64,000 bases of DNA. Origin: Peribacillus folii. Lineage in GTDB: Bacteria > Bacillota > Bacilli > Bacillales > DSM-1321. The stretch lies in the NCBI RefSeq assembly GCF_030271255.1, contig NZ_JASJOM010000012.1, positions 62,001 through 126,000 on the forward strand. Direction: 5' to 3'. Shown here piece after piece: positions 26,271 through 35,734 of this stretch (its first letter is position 1; every line of letters begins with the position of its first letter). Position numbers and translations under genes: made by a program. A model generated the notes under the pieces. The model made no database searches. It saw only the letters and a list, made by a program, of their open reading frames with translations, and was not told the origin of the DNA.

Positions 26271-26688
26271 ATAATCATCCCTTCCCCTTCTCTATTGTAA
26301 ACAGCTTATCGTTAGGCGCTGACAGTGAATGGATCCACGCTTGAATCTGCACACCAATTCTTAATGGATAAAAAATCTTAATATTCAAAATATTCTCTTT
26401 CGTTTTATTCTACCTTCATGTTAGCACTGTTTGTGCTGATGGACAATAAACACATTTTGTCGAATTTTATGCAAGTTAGTTAGCTAAGGGTTTTTACCGG
26501 TTTTCTTGCCCATTTTTTTTTCTGGATCAGGTCCTTAGTTTGTTTCGACAATAAATTGAAGCAAACTAAGCAAAAAAAATGGCTATTGCTGCCCATGAAA
26601 AGGGTAAAAAAGCAGGAAATTCTCCATTTTTTTAAAAATATGTGTAAAATATAAGTATATGTCGAAAATTATCTTCTGAGGTGAAACC
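26271..26688. other. Intergenic region with one inverted repeat
   Basis: This 418-base gap holds no convincing gene. Its main structure is an inverted repeat, CTTAGTTTGTTTC (26534-26546) against GAAGCAAACTAAG (26558-26570), 13 bp with one G-T pair. It is followed by CAAAAAAAA on the plus strand, so it is not a plus-strand terminator. AT-rich DNA before 26688 presumably holds the promoter of the next operon. Confidence 0.55.
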
Positions 26689-27078
26689 ATGGAAACCCTA
26701 ATCATCCTTCTCTTCTCATTGGCAATCATCCTTCTTATCATTTCCTTTTTCAGTAAAGATAAAGTGGCCAAATTAGAAGAAGATTTAGAACAGATGACAT
26801 TAACGTATATGCAGGATATGTACCAATTAAAAAAGAAAGTGAAGATCATTGAAGAGGAATTCGTCATTGGGGATGACCCGCTTCCTGCCTTAAAGGCCCC
26901 ACAGCCAACGGCCACTTTCAGGGATTCCGAACCCATTCATGAAATTATAAAGAGCCAAGTTCTATCCTTATATGGGCAAGGGCTTTCTTTGGCACAAATT
27001 GCAAAACAATCCTCCTTAACCGAGGAACAAACCCTATCAGTCATCGAACAGCAAAGAATGCGGGGAAATGAACAATGA
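26689..27078 (+). CDS. Membrane-anchored protein with C-terminal helix-turn-helix-like region
   Basis: A 129-residue protein: N-terminal transmembrane helix (about residues 3-22), a coiled-coil stretch (KVAKLEEDLEQMTLTYMQDM), a proline-containing linker, then a compact helical region (LYGQGLSLAQIAKQSSLTEEQTLSVIEQ) that resembles the helix-turn-helix of membrane-bound regulators. It overlaps the next gene by 4 bases (ATGA). A two-gene unit beside the pst operon recalls yqzD-yqzC of B. subtilis, but I could not confirm that by eye. The function is unknown. Confidence 0.65.
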   Translation: METLIILLFSLAIILLIISFFSKDKVAKLEEDLEQMTLTYMQDMYQLKKKVKIIEEEFVIGDDPLPALKAPQPTATFRDSEPIHEIIKSQVLSLYGQGLSLAQIAKQSSLTEEQTLSVIEQQRMRGNEQ

Positions 27079-27515
27079 TGAAGGTAAGACTGCAGGGCAT
27101 TTCCGCCGGGATCATCTTCACGACAAGCATCTTTGCCGGCTGTTACTATGGTACCGGACTAATGAAGGAGACCCCTTTGACCAATGAGGAGGCCAAGGAA
27201 AAGCTCGAGAAAGATGGATTCATCGTCTCGCCTCCCGATCAAGAATCTATGCAGGCTGTCCAGCGTTCAAAGGAATCCGATCAAAATCAGAAGGTCGAAG
27301 AATCCTCTGTGGTCACCTATACCATTAAAATCAAATCGAATATGACCTCAACGGAGATTGCCAAGCAACTTTTCAAGGCAAGGATCATCGATGATGCAGC
27401 TGAATTCGAAAAATACATGAACGAGCATGGCTTTTCGAAGAAAATTCAAATCGGTGACTTCGTTGTCACGAATACGATGTCTTATCGGCAATTGGCCAAT
27501 ACTATATCTCATTAA
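27075..27515 (+). CDS. MltG-like N-terminal (LysM-like) membrane protein, YqzC-type
   Basis: A 146-residue protein. A hydrophobic N-terminal segment (about 8-28) contains FAGCYYG, which could be a lipobox but is weak. A charged linker follows, then a C-terminal domain (about 90-146) with SNMTSTEIAKQLFKARIIDD and MSYRQLANTI. That domain resembles the LysM-like module preceding the catalytic part of MltG/YceG lytic transglycosylases; no catalytic domain is present. It is translationally coupled to the upstream gene. Proximity to pst matches yqzC in B. subtilis. Confidence 0.6.
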   Translation: MMKVRLQGISAGIIFTTSIFAGCYYGTGLMKETPLTNEEAKEKLEKDGFIVSPPDQESMQAVQRSKESDQNQKVEESSVVTYTIKIKSNMTSTEIAKQLFKARIIDDAAEFEKYMNEHGFSKKIQIGDFVVTNTMSYRQLANTISH

Positions 27516-27517
27516 TC

Positions 27518-27553
27518 AATAAAAAAGAGGCTTTGCAAAAAGCCTCTTTTTTA
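27518..27553. terminator. Bidirectional intrinsic terminator between yqzC-like gene and phoU
   Basis: AAAAAAGAGGCT pairs with AGCCTCTTTTTT. It lies 2 bases after the plus-strand stop and 18 bases beyond the phoU stop, closing both convergent units. Confidence 0.9.
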
Positions 27554-27571
27554 TTCTGCGAACGGATGGAA

Positions 27572-28225
27572 TCAGTCATTTCGGCCGATATATCTGCCTC
27601 TAACTAGAAAATAAATATTTTCGGCGATATTGGTCGTATGGTCCGCCGTCCTTTCCAAATAGCGGGCAATGAAGGAAAGCTGCGTGACCTGCTGCAGGTT
27701 TTTTTCGTCGGATAGGCGGAGAAGGCTGCGGATCATTTCTCCATAAAAGCGATCGACCTCTTCATCCATTTCGATAATTTCACGCGATAACGCGACATCC
27801 TCCTTTTCGAAGGCTTCCATCGAGAGTTCAATCATCTGTAACGTAATATCATACATCTGCTGCAGAGGCGTCAAAGGGAGTATGAACGGCTGATCCCCAA
27901 TACGAATGGCCGCCTTGGCGATGTTGACGCCAAAGTCTGCCATCCGTTCAATGTCGGAGGCAATCTTAATGGCGGCAATGATTCTCCTTAAGTCAATGGC
28001 AACTGGCTGCTGCTTCGCAATCAGCAAAATCGCAAAATCATTGATTTCCTCTTCCAATAAATCCGCTTTCGTATCATCATCAATAACTTCCAGTGCTGCT
28101 TCTGCATCCCTGTTTTCCAGCGCGGTGAATGATTTTGAAATGGCATGCGAGGCTAGATTGGCCAATTCCACTATTTTTTCTTGCAGCTCTTTCAATTGAA
28201 GCTCAAAGTTTTCACGAACGATCAT
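27572..28225 (-). CDS. phoU: Phosphate transport system regulator PhoU
   Basis: A 217-residue all-helical peripheral protein with two PhoU repeats (about residues 15-100 and 120-205). It contains the metal-coordinating acidic motifs typical of the family (DDDTKADLLEEEIND and EMDEEVDRFYGEM). PhoU restrains phosphate uptake and signalling through the PstB ATPase and the PhoR kinase. It is the last gene of the pst operon, 20 bases after pstB. B. subtilis lacks phoU in its pst operon, so this layout is more like that of other Firmicutes. Confidence 0.95.
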   Translation of the reverse strand: MIVRENFELQLKELQEKIVELANLASHAISKSFTALENRDAEAALEVIDDDTKADLLEEEINDFAILLIAKQQPVAIDLRRIIAAIKIASDIERMADFGVNIAKAAIRIGDQPFILPLTPLQQMYDITLQMIELSMEAFEKEDVALSREIIEMDEEVDRFYGEMIRSLLRLSDEKNLQQVTQLSFIARYLERTADHTTNIAENIYFLVRGRYIGRND

Positions 28226-28245
28226 GATATTATCTCCCTTCCTCG

Positions 28246-29073
28246 TTAACCGAAGCGTCCTGTAATGTAGTCTTCCGTTCTTTTATCATCCGGATTGGAG
28301 AAAATGGTGTCGGTATTGGCGTATTCTATAACTTCCCCGTTCAGGAAGAAGGCGGTTCTGTCAGAGATACGCGCTGCTTGCTGCATGTTATGGGTGACGA
28401 TGATAATGCTGAAGTCCTTTTTAAGTTCCTGGACCAATTCTTCTATTTTCAACGTTGATATCGGGTCGAGGGCAGAAGTCGGCTCATCCATCAAAATGAC
28501 ATCCGGTTCGATTGCCAGGCATCTGGCAATACAAAGTCGCTGCTGCTGTCCGCCTGATAGCCCATATGCATTTTCGTGGAGACGGTCTTTCACTTCATCC
28601 CAAATGGCTGCCCCTTTTAAACTCTTTTCTACGATTTCATCGAGGACCTTTTTGTTTTTGATACCATGGATTTTTGGCCCATAGACCACATTATCATAAA
28701 TGGATTTAGGAAATGGATTAGGTTTTTGAAAGACCATGCCCACTTGTGTCCGTAAATCTTCAACCTTATAGGACTGGTCAAGGATATTTCTGTTTCTGTA
28801 TTTGATTTGACCTGTCGTTTTGACATCAGGGACCAATTCGATCATTCTGTTCAAGGTTTTGATATAGGTGGATTTTCCGCAGCCGGAAGGCCCGATGATG
28901 GCTGTCACCTCATTTTGATGCATATCCAGATTTATATTTTTCAGAGCATGGTTCTCTCCATACCATAAATTGAGGCCGGACGTTTCATATACCTTTTCCG
29001 TTAAAGCGGTTGGCTGTATGGCACCATTCACGATGGCTGATGAATTTTTTTCTTTCGTTAAGGTCATGTTCAT
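28246..29073 (-). CDS. pstB: Phosphate ABC transporter ATP-binding protein PstB
   Basis: A 275-residue ATPase of the high-affinity phosphate importer. Walker A is GPSGCGKST (about residues 60-68), the Q-loop is [15 protein letters not shown], the signature is LSGGQQQR, Walker B is [12 protein letters not shown] and the switch histidine is in IVTHNM. The 30-residue N-terminal extension before the ABC fold is short of the usual length variation and uncharged. Only one pstB is present; B. subtilis carries two (pstBA and pstBB). It follows pstA by 17 bases. Confidence 0.96.
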   Translation of the reverse strand: MNMTLTKEKNSSAIVNGAIQPTALTEKVYETSGLNLWYGENHALKNINLDMHQNEVTAIIGPSGCGKSTYIKTLNRMIELVPDVKTTGQIKYRNRNILDQSYKVEDLRTQVGMVFQKPNPFPKSIYDNVVYGPKIHGIKNKKVLDEIVEKSLKGAAIWDEVKDRLHENAYGLSGGQQQRLCIARCLAIEPDVILMDEPTSALDPISTLKIEELVQELKKDFSIIIVTHNMQQAARISDRTAFFLNGEVIEYANTDTIFSNPDDKRTEDYITGRFG

Positions 29074-29090
29074 GCTTCCTTCCTCCTCGT

Positions 29091-29969
29091 TCAGTATCTT
29101 TTCTGGAATTTATTTCGAATCAGAACCGCGATGGAGTTCATAACTATTAACAAGATGAGCAAGACGATGATTCCTGCTGCAGCGACCTGCTGGAATTCCT
29201 CCTGCGGACGAGATGTCCAATTATAAATCTGCATCGGCAGGACGGTAAAGGTATCCAGCACCGTTTGCGGCAAAAAGGCGATGAACAATGGGATACCGAC
29301 CACAACCAATGGGGCGGTTTCACCGATTGCCCGGGATAAAGCAAGAATACCGCCCGTTAATATGCCCGGTATTGCTGCTGGCAGGACAACTTTCCGTATC
29401 GTCTGCCATTTTGTTGCTCCCATCCCGAATGAGGCTTCCCTTAGATCCCGCGGGACGGCCCGTATTGCCTCCTGGGCAGCGACGATGATTACGGAAAGGA
29501 CGAGAAGGCTCATGGTCAAGCCTGCCGCCAATACCGATCGATCCAACGCAAGCGCCCGGACGAAAACCGTTAAGCCAAGCAATCCGAAAACGATTGACGG
29601 GACTCCCGCTAAATTGGAGATATTCACTTTAATGAAAGTGGTGATCCAATTTTTCCGCGCATATTCCTCTAAATAAATCGCCGTTCCTACACCAAGCATC
29701 AGCGAAACCGGCGCAACGACCGCCATCAACCAGACCGACCCGATCAAGGCCGCCTTTATCCCCGCTTCTTCTGGTTTCCTCGAAGCGAAATTCTGCAGGA
29801 AATCCCCATTCAGATGGCCAATTCCTTGAGTGAATATCCGATAAAATAAGATGGCCAATACGATGAGGCCAACCAGTGTAGCCAAGAAGAACAGTCCTTT
29901 ACATATCGTATTGACAGCCAGCCTGACAGGCATTCTTTTTGCAACATGACTTTTGTTTATCAGCTTCAT
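29091..29969 (-). CDS. pstA: Phosphate ABC transporter permease PstA
   Basis: A 292-residue inner-membrane permease with about six helices. The cytoplasmic coupling motif typical of import permeases is visible as [22 protein letters not shown] (shown in parts: [11 protein letters not shown], then KVVLPAA). The family-specific [17 protein letters not shown] follows. It pairs with PstC to form the phosphate channel. The start lies 3 bases after the pstC stop, so the two are tightly coupled. Confidence 0.95.
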   Translation of the reverse strand: MKLINKSHVAKRMPVRLAVNTICKGLFFLATLVGLIVLAILFYRIFTQGIGHLNGDFLQNFASRKPEEAGIKAALIGSVWLMAVVAPVSLMLGVGTAIYLEEYARKNWITTFIKVNISNLAGVPSIVFGLLGLTVFVRALALDRSVLAAGLTMSLLVLSVIIVAAQEAIRAVPRDLREASFGMGATKWQTIRKVVLPAAIPGILTGGILALSRAIGETAPLVVVGIPLFIAFLPQTVLDTFTVLPMQIYNWTSRPQEEFQQVAAAGIIVLLILLIVMNSIAVLIRNKFQKRY

Positions 29970-29972
29970 GTC

Positions 29973-30911
29973 TTAATATTCCTCCCTGAACCTGCGAGAG
30001 ATGAACTGCGCCAGTAAATTCATGACAAGCGTAAAGACGAACAGTGTCATTCCCACCGCATAGATGCTGTAGTAGATCGTTGTCCCATACCCTGCATCAC
30101 CTGAGCTGACCTGTACGATATAGGCGGTCATCGTTTGAATCGATGAAGTGACGTCCATATCCATACTTGGGGTCGAGCCCCCTGCCACACTCACGATCAT
30201 GGTTTCGCCGATTGCGCGGGATAGCCCAAGCACGACGGAGGCGACAATTCCGGAAACGGCAGCAGGCAATACCACCTTAATGGTCGTTTCAAGTTTCGTC
30301 GCACCTAGGGCATAGGCACCTTCACGAATGGACTTCGGCACGGAAACAAGGGCATCTTCCGACAAAGAAGCAACCATCGGCATGATCATGATCCCTACAA
30401 CGATCCCAGGGCTTAAGGCATTGAACATGTCAAGAGAAGGAAATAAATCCCGCAAGACCGGTGTTACAAAAGTTAAGGCAAAGAAGCCATAAACGATAGT
30501 CGGAATCCCGGCTAAAACTTCTAAAATCGGCTTGATGATCCTCCGTGTTTTCTCAGATGCATATTCACTCAAGAAAATGGCTGTTGCAAGCCCTACCGGA
30601 ACTGCAACCACCGCTGCTATCAACGTTATCTTTAACGTCCCGACGATAAGGGGCATGATCCCAAATGAAGGAACGGATGCAAATGGGAGCCACTTGCTTT
30701 CCGTGAAAAATTCAACAATCGAAACTCGATCAAAAAAGATGAATGTTTCAAATATGAGCGTCAAGATAATTCCAATCGTAGTGAATACGGAAATGGCCGC
30801 CATAAGGAACAAGAGCTTCGGTATGATTTTTTCTACATTCACTTTTTTCTTGCTTTTCTTTTCCAGGATCATCTGCTGTACAGAATAGGTTTCTGTTTTT
30901 CTCAGTTCCAA
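29973..30911 (-). CDS. pstC: Phosphate ABC transporter permease PstC
   Basis: A 312-residue permease with a cytoplasmic basic N-terminus (KKSKKKVNVEK) and about six helices. The EAA-type loop reads EGAYALGATKLETTIKVVLP and the conserved [17 protein letters not shown] follows. Together with PstA it forms the transmembrane pore. A stable hairpin separates it from pstS by about 100 bases, which probably sets a lower level than the binding protein. Confidence 0.95.
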   Translation of the reverse strand: MELRKTETYSVQQMILEKKSKKKVNVEKIIPKLLFLMAAISVFTTIGIILTLIFETFIFFDRVSIVEFFTESKWLPFASVPSFGIMPLIVGTLKITLIAAVVAVPVGLATAIFLSEYASEKTRRIIKPILEVLAGIPTIVYGFFALTFVTPVLRDLFPSLDMFNALSPGIVVGIMIMPMVASLSEDALVSVPKSIREGAYALGATKLETTIKVVLPAAVSGIVASVVLGLSRAIGETMIVSVAGGSTPSMDMDVTSSIQTMTAYIVQVSSGDAGYGTTIYYSIYAVGMTLFVFTLVMNLLAQFISRRFREEY

Positions 30912-30962
30912 CTTGCATCCTCCATTTCAGACACGCAATATTTGGATTTACAAGCCGTTGCC

Positions 30963-30987
30963 CCCGCCTTCAACGAGCCAAGGCGGG
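30963..30987 (-). promoter_or_regulatory. Intercistronic hairpin between pstS and pstC
   Basis: CCCGCCTT (30963-30970) pairs with AAGGCGGG (30980-30987). There is no strong U tract on the minus strand, so partial termination or protection of the 3' end of a short pstS message is more likely than full termination. Excess pstS transcript is known for B. subtilis. Confidence 0.6.
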
Positions 30988-31011
30988 ATCTTTCATAGCC
31001 TGTAATATCTT

Positions 31012-31974
31012 TTATTTTTTCAGTTCCTTCAATTTATCAAGATCTTTCTGGTACTCTTCTTCCGGAAGGCTTATATACCCCACTTCCTCGGATAGCTCCC
31101 CTGCATTTTCAATGACGAATTGAGTATAATCGGCCACCTGTTCTTTTTCAGCTACAGACTTGTTGGCCACATATGTGTATAGCGGACGGGACAATGGCGC
31201 ATACTCCCCGCTTTTAATCGTTTCATGGGTCGGCTCTACAGCCCCTTTTCCATTATCGATGGAAATGATCTTAAGCTTATCTTTATTTTCCGCATAGTAA
31301 GCAAATCCGAAGAATCCAATCGCATTTTTATCGCCTTCGACGCCTTGTACAAGGACGTTATCATCTTCGGAAAGTGTCGCATTTTCCACCATCGGTTTTT
31401 CTTCCAGAATCACTTCATTGAAATAATCGTATGTGCCCGAATCTGTTCCCGGTGAATAGAATTTAATTTCTTCCTTTGGCCATTCAGGGCGGATATCAGA
31501 CCATTTCTTCACCTTGCCATTATCGATCCACAGCTTTTGCAGCTCTTCGACCGTAAGTGAGTCGATGAAGTCATTATCTTTATTAACAACGATCGAAATG
31601 CCGTCGAAAGCCAACTTCAGCTCTGTATATTTAATTCCCTTATCATCAAGCATCGCACTTTCTTCTTCTTTTACCGGGCGTGAGGCATTACTTAAATCCG
31701 TCTCGCCGGCGATGAATTTCTTGAAGCCGCCGCCAGTTCCAGAAGACCCAACGGAAACTTTTACATCAGGCTGTGCACTCATATATTCCTCTGCGACTGC
31801 CTCCATGATCGGGAAGACCGTCGAAGAACCATCCGTGATCACTTCTCCCTGTAGCTGGCTGGACCCTTTTCCTTCGCTGCCGCTTGTCTTAGCATCATCA
31901 GATCCGCAACCCGCAGCCACTGCAATTACTCCGCCCATTACTACAGTCATCGCCAAACCTTTGAAACGTCTCAT
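31012..31974 (-). CDS. pstS: Phosphate ABC transporter substrate-binding lipoprotein PstS
   Basis: A 320-residue phosphate-binding protein. The signal peptide ends in the lipobox VAAGC (cysteine near residue 23), so it is lipid-anchored outside the membrane. The phosphate pocket is visible in DGSSTVFPIMEAVAEEY, SSGTGGGFKKF, SRPVKEEE and SPGTDSGTYDYF. First gene of pstS-pstC-pstA-pstB-phoU, behind a PhoP-type operator at 32041-32079. The TTG-like alternatives upstream are unnecessary; the ATG has GGGGGA in place. Confidence 0.95.
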   Translation of the reverse strand: MRRFKGLAMTVVMGGVIAVAAGCGSDDAKTSGSEGKGSSQLQGEVITDGSSTVFPIMEAVAEEYMSAQPDVKVSVGSSGTGGGFKKFIAGETDLSNASRPVKEEESAMLDDKGIKYTELKLAFDGISIVVNKDNDFIDSLTVEELQKLWIDNGKVKKWSDIRPEWPKEEIKFYSPGTDSGTYDYFNEVILEEKPMVENATLSEDDNVLVQGVEGDKNAIGFFGFAYYAENKDKLKIISIDNGKGAVEPTHETIKSGEYAPLSRPLYTYVANKSVAEKEQVADYTQFVIENAGELSEEVGYISLPEEEYQKDLDKLKELKK

Positions 31975-32025
31975 TTGAAAATCCCCCTAAGATTTTTTTA
32001 TATGAATATTTTGTCCTACAAACAA

Positions 32026-32079
32026 ATCATACTTTTAGTCTGTAAAGCCCGTTTGAAGCGATTGTAAATATTCAGTAAA
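32026..32079 (-). promoter_or_regulatory. PhoP-controlled promoter of the pst operon (Pho box array)
   Basis: On the minus strand four hexamers occur at exact 11-base intervals: TTTACT (32074-32079), TTTACA (32063-32068), TTCAAA (32052-32057) and TTTACA (32041-32046). The PhoP consensus is TT(A/C/T)A(C/T)A repeated with 5-base spacers, so this is a good match. A -10 element TATGAT (32026-32031) follows 9 bases later, with no good -35, as expected for an activated promoter. Confidence 0.82.
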
Positions 32080-32112
32080 TTATTGTGTGTTAATTGTAAA
32101 GATGCCGGATCA

Positions 32113-32157
32113 AGACAAAAAAAACACGTTTTCGATTTATCCGAAAACGTGTTTTTT
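32113..32157. terminator. Bidirectional terminator after pbpA
   Basis: AAAACACGTTTTCG pairs with CGAAAACGTGTTTT, with runs of A and T on either side. It lies just past the pbpA stop on the minus strand and upstream of the Pho box region. Confidence 0.88.
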
Positions 32158-32163
32158 GTGCTT

Positions 32164-34353
32164 TCATTCATTTTCCTGGCTTTTTCTAACCTCTGCCTGA
32201 TCCTTTTGAACGTCTTTTCCGTTCTCCACTTTCAAATCAGTCGATTTTTCTGCATCTTTGTTGGTTTCCTTCTTAGCCCGTTCTTTTTTCAGTTTGAAAT
32301 ACGTGTCCATGATTTCCTCGCCTATTTCCTTACTCATGTTATGACCAGTATGGCCCTGATATGCCCACGGTACGACGACCGCAAAAGCGACCTCAGGATT
32401 TTTGGCAGGTGCATAGCCAACCATCGTGATGTTCATCGTATCCTGCGGCTCGCTAAACTTCGCCCGGTCCGGTCCGTCATAGAACGCTTCAGCCGTCCCC
32501 GTTTTAGCAGCGACTGTATAAGGTTTGTTCCCGAAAAACTTATAAGCTGTCCCGCCTTGTTCCATTGATACCTTCTCGAAACCGCTCTGTACGCGCTTGA
32601 TCCAGTCTTCCTTCATATCGAGTCGGTTCATGACCGTCGGCGAAATGTCTTCGGCAACTGGTCCCAATTCCTCATTATTATCGACCGGATCACGGATTTC
32701 CTTGACCATATGCGGCTTCATGCGATTTCCGCCGTTGGCGATGGAGGAAACATATTGTGCAAGCTGCATCGGTGTGTAGGTATCATATTGCCCGATGGCA
32801 AGGTCAAGCAGCTTACCAGGTGATGTTTCCGAGCCTTTGAACCCGCCCATTTCATTTGGAAGGTCAATTCCCGTGCGCACGCCCAGGCCAAACTGTGCAA
32901 ATGAGTTCCGCATCGTCGAAAAGGCGCTTGATCTGATATTCAATGGCTCATTCGGCACATAGTGGGCACCGGCGATATTGATCGCCGTCCTGAACATATA
33001 AACGTTCGAGGACACCTTCAACGCCGTCAAATCATTGATGTTCCCGAAATTACTGTATGATCCTTTAGCTGGGGTACCTTTAATCTTCAACTTCGTATCA
33101 TAAAAATATGTTCCTGGCTGGATAGCCCCTTGCTTGTATCCCGTCAGGACGGTGGCACCTTTCACGGCAGACCCCATCGTATAGGATGTCGTGATATTTC
33201 CTAAGGCAAAGTCTTCTATGGAGGATTTACCGGTCTTCGGATCTTTCTCGATTTTCTTGCCCGCCATCGTCAGGACTTCCCCTGTATCGGGATCCATCAT
33301 CACGACGAATGCCCTATCAAGGAACTTCGTGTTCCCCATTTTTTTCTTGGCAATCAATTGCTTTTCTATGATTTCCTCGGTTGCCAGCTGTAAATCCATA
33401 TCGACCGTCAAGATAAGATCTTTTCCGCGCTGACCCTCAGAAACCACCTCGGAGTCGACGACATTACCTGATTTATCTGTCACGTTTCTCACTTTCGCTT
33501 TCTGTCCTTGAAGGATGTCTTCATATTGCAGCTCGATATAACTCTTTCCTACACGGTCATTCCTGCTGTAATCACGCGCCAGATAATAATTGAGGCTTTC
33601 ACTCGGCAAACCTTCTTCGGAAGATGACACTTTTCCTAAAACAGATTTGAGTGTTTTGTTATACGTATAAAAACGATCCCAATCCGTCGATATATCCACA
33701 CCCGGTAATGAATCGAGGTTTTCACTCACCCTGGCGAATTCTTCTTTGGAAACTTTCTTATTTTTCACAACCTGCGGCGTAAGAGCATATCCGCTGGCAA
33801 ACTCCCTGTATATCGCAAGGGTTTCCATATCCTTGCCGGAGAGTTTTATTTCATCCTCTGTAATCCTGTCGAGCTGGAGCTTGTAGAGATCACTCTCTTT
33901 CAGCTCACCCTCTTCGACTTTCTTTCTCTCTTTATCGGTAACCTTTTTCTCCGCCAGCTTTGGATTATTCATTATCCAAAAATCCTTCTTATCGCGCTCA
34001 GTCACTTTATCCGTATCTTTTTCGATCAACTTCGCTAGTTTCTCGGCGGTTTCCACCATTTCTGCTGGTTTCGTACCTTGCTTTCGTGTATATGTAATTG
34101 CATCCAGTGGCTGATTGTCGACCATCAATTTTAAATTCCGGTCATACATTTTTCCACGGGGCACCGAATTATTCACGGTCACTTCCTCTGTTCTTTCGAT
34201 TTCACGCCGATAATCGTCGCCATACACGATCTGCACGACACCTAAGCGTAAAATGAGAGCGGAAAACAAAACAAACACTAAAAAGAAAAGAATATTCAAT
34301 CTGAAAGGCACATGCGTCTTTTTCTTTTTCTTTTTATTCACACTAAGCCACAC
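32164..34353 (-). CDS. pbpA: Penicillin-binding protein 2A (class B transpeptidase)
   Basis: A 729-residue class B PBP that cross-links lateral-wall peptidoglycan during elongation. A short basic cytoplasmic tail (KKKKKK) precedes one transmembrane helix (about residues 20-42). The dimerisation domain follows (NNSVPRGKMYDRN), and then the transpeptidase domain with SAVK (MGSAVKGAT), SSN (KVSSNVYM) and KTGT (AAKTGTAEAF). The charged C-terminal tail is lysine-rich and probably disordered. B. subtilis has pbpA in the same place next to pst; there PBP2A and PbpH are jointly required for rod shape. Confidence 0.93.
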   Translation of the reverse strand: MWLSVNKKKKKKTHVPFRLNILFFLVFVLFSALILRLGVVQIVYGDDYRREIERTEEVTVNNSVPRGKMYDRNLKLMVDNQPLDAITYTRKQGTKPAEMVETAEKLAKLIEKDTDKVTERDKKDFWIMNNPKLAEKKVTDKERKKVEEGELKESDLYKLQLDRITEDEIKLSGKDMETLAIYREFASGYALTPQVVKNKKVSKEEFARVSENLDSLPGVDISTDWDRFYTYNKTLKSVLGKVSSSEEGLPSESLNYYLARDYSRNDRVGKSYIELQYEDILQGQKAKVRNVTDKSGNVVDSEVVSEGQRGKDLILTVDMDLQLATEEIIEKQLIAKKKMGNTKFLDRAFVVMMDPDTGEVLTMAGKKIEKDPKTGKSSIEDFALGNITTSYTMGSAVKGATVLTGYKQGAIQPGTYFYDTKLKIKGTPAKGSYSNFGNINDLTALKVSSNVYMFRTAINIAGAHYVPNEPLNIRSSAFSTMRNSFAQFGLGVRTGIDLPNEMGGFKGSETSPGKLLDLAIGQYDTYTPMQLAQYVSSIANGGNRMKPHMVKEIRDPVDNNEELGPVAEDISPTVMNRLDMKEDWIKRVQSGFEKVSMEQGGTAYKFFGNKPYTVAAKTGTAEAFYDGPDRAKFSEPQDTMNITMVGYAPAKNPEVAFAVVVPWAYQGHTGHNMSKEIGEEIMDTYFKLKKERAKKETNKDAEKSTDLKVENGKDVQKDQAEVRKSQENE

Positions 34354-34486
34354 ATCCTTTTTACATAGTCATAATGGTCCTTTACTATTCTATAGAACAT
34401 TTATATTTTTTTCTACCTTAGTGTTCTAGAAATATTAAACATCTGACCCACTTTCGACAAAATGTGACTTACGGCTCATTCTTACT

Positions 34487-34510
34487 AAAAAGAGGCCCCT
34501 TTAGGCCCCT
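34487..34510 (-). terminator. Probable terminator after yqgE
   Basis: On the minus strand AGGGGCC and GGCCTCT form a 7-bp stem with one G-U pair and a TAAAGG loop, followed by TTTT. The sequence also reads as a direct repeat of AGGGGCCT. It lies 4 bases after the yqgE stop. Confidence 0.65.
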
Positions 34511-34513
34511 TTC

Positions 34514-35734
34514 TCAAGCTTGGTCGTTGATATCGATTTTCCGGACAAACCAATAGATCATGGTATGCCCCGCTCCCACGATCAGCAAATAAACCGGCAG
34601 GACTTGCTTTAACTCGAAAAACATGACGGCCAAAATGAATCCAAAAATGGATACGATCCTTCCAAAATGGATGAAAAGCTCCCTGACGACAATATATTCG
34701 ATCCTCATATCAGCGGCTTGCCATGCCCGGCCTATGATGTCATAGGTCAAAGATATGTATGGAACCAGCAGGATCGGATAGGCGGTCGCCACGATGGCCC
34801 CATAAATGAGGAGCCTTCCAAAGGTGACATCAAAGGCGATCAGCAAGACTCCCGCATATAACAGGATTCCCCCTATAAGGATCGCGTTTTTTCGCATCGG
34901 CTGCTTGATATACCGGGAAGCAAGAAAATAAGCGACGAATGATATCGCCGAATTCAATAAACCATAGCTCCCCAAGGCAAGTTCACTATCCGTCTGTATG
35001 AAAACGATGATCGAAATGATGAACATGAATGTACCCTCCCGCAGCCCTTGAAAAAAATGGGCGCGAGTGATCAATTGCCAATTCCGATTGTTTTTACGCT
35101 CTTTCAATATCCTAAGGAAAAAATATTTCCCATGAGCAGGACGCCTTTTTAACGAGAAGCTTAGAAGCACGGCAACGGAAAACAACAGCAATGATAATCC
35201 AAATACAATCGAATATCCCGTGAATTTTTCCAGCCGCGAAATGATGAACCCTGAAAGAATCGGTCCAATCATTCCTCCAAGCGATGATAAAATCCCCAAA
35301 AATCCATTGAAGAAATCCCTCGTTTCCGGCTCGGTAATCTCGAACGTCAAGACATTGTACGCCAGCCAATAAAACCCATACCCTATCCCGATCAATGCAC
35401 CAAGAAGCCAAATGAAATCCGTGGCACGCGTCCCCACCAAAAGGACAGATAAATAAAACAGGGCCATAAAGATAACACCAAGACGCAAAACGATAATCCG
35501 ATCCACTTTCTTCGCCAGCCTGCCAGCAAAAACGAAAGTCAGCGGTTGAAAAAGCACCACGGTTAGATTATATACGGCAATATCAACTATTTGACCGGAT
35601 TGTTTCCACAAGTACACATTAACGAATGTATTGGATAAAGCAACGCTCAGACTATACAGTCCGCCAATAAACAAAAGCAGGTGCAGGTCCTTCTTCCCTC
35701 CCGCTTCACCCAACCATCTCTCTAAAATACCCAT
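34514..35734 (-). CDS. yqgE: Major facilitator superfamily transporter YqgE
   Basis: A 406-residue permease with about 12 transmembrane helices. The loop between helices 2 and 3 reads GRLAKKVDRIIVLRLG, a variant of the MFS signature. The central cytoplasmic loop is short and basic (KRRPAHGKYFFLRILKERK). The substrate is unknown. Its place between pbpA and sodA is the same as yqgE in B. subtilis. It starts at an ATG behind AAAGGAGAG. Immediately upstream lies the 21-bp tandem repeat. Confidence 0.88.
   Translation of the reverse strand: MGILERWLGEAGGKKDLHLLLFIGGLYSLSVALSNTFVNVYLWKQSGQIVDIAVYNLTVVLFQPLTFVFAGRLAKKVDRIIVLRLGVIFMALFYLSVLLVGTRATDFIWLLGALIGIGYGFYWLAYNVLTFEITEPETRDFFNGFLGILSSLGGMIGPILSGFIISRLEKFTGYSIVFGLSLLLFSVAVLLSFSLKRRPAHGKYFFLRILKERKNNRNWQLITRAHFFQGLREGTFMFIISIIVFIQTDSELALGSYGLLNSAISFVAYFLASRYIKQPMRKNAILIGGILLYAGVLLIAFDVTFGRLLIYGAIVATAYPILLVPYISLTYDIIGRAWQAADMRIEYIVVRELFIHFGRIVSIFGFILAVMFFELKQVLPVYLLIVGAGHTMIYWFVRKIDINDQA

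Noticed and set aside
28246..29073. A missing second pstB as a deletion
   Set aside because: A single pstB with phoU downstream is the common layout outside B. subtilis, so nothing is lost.
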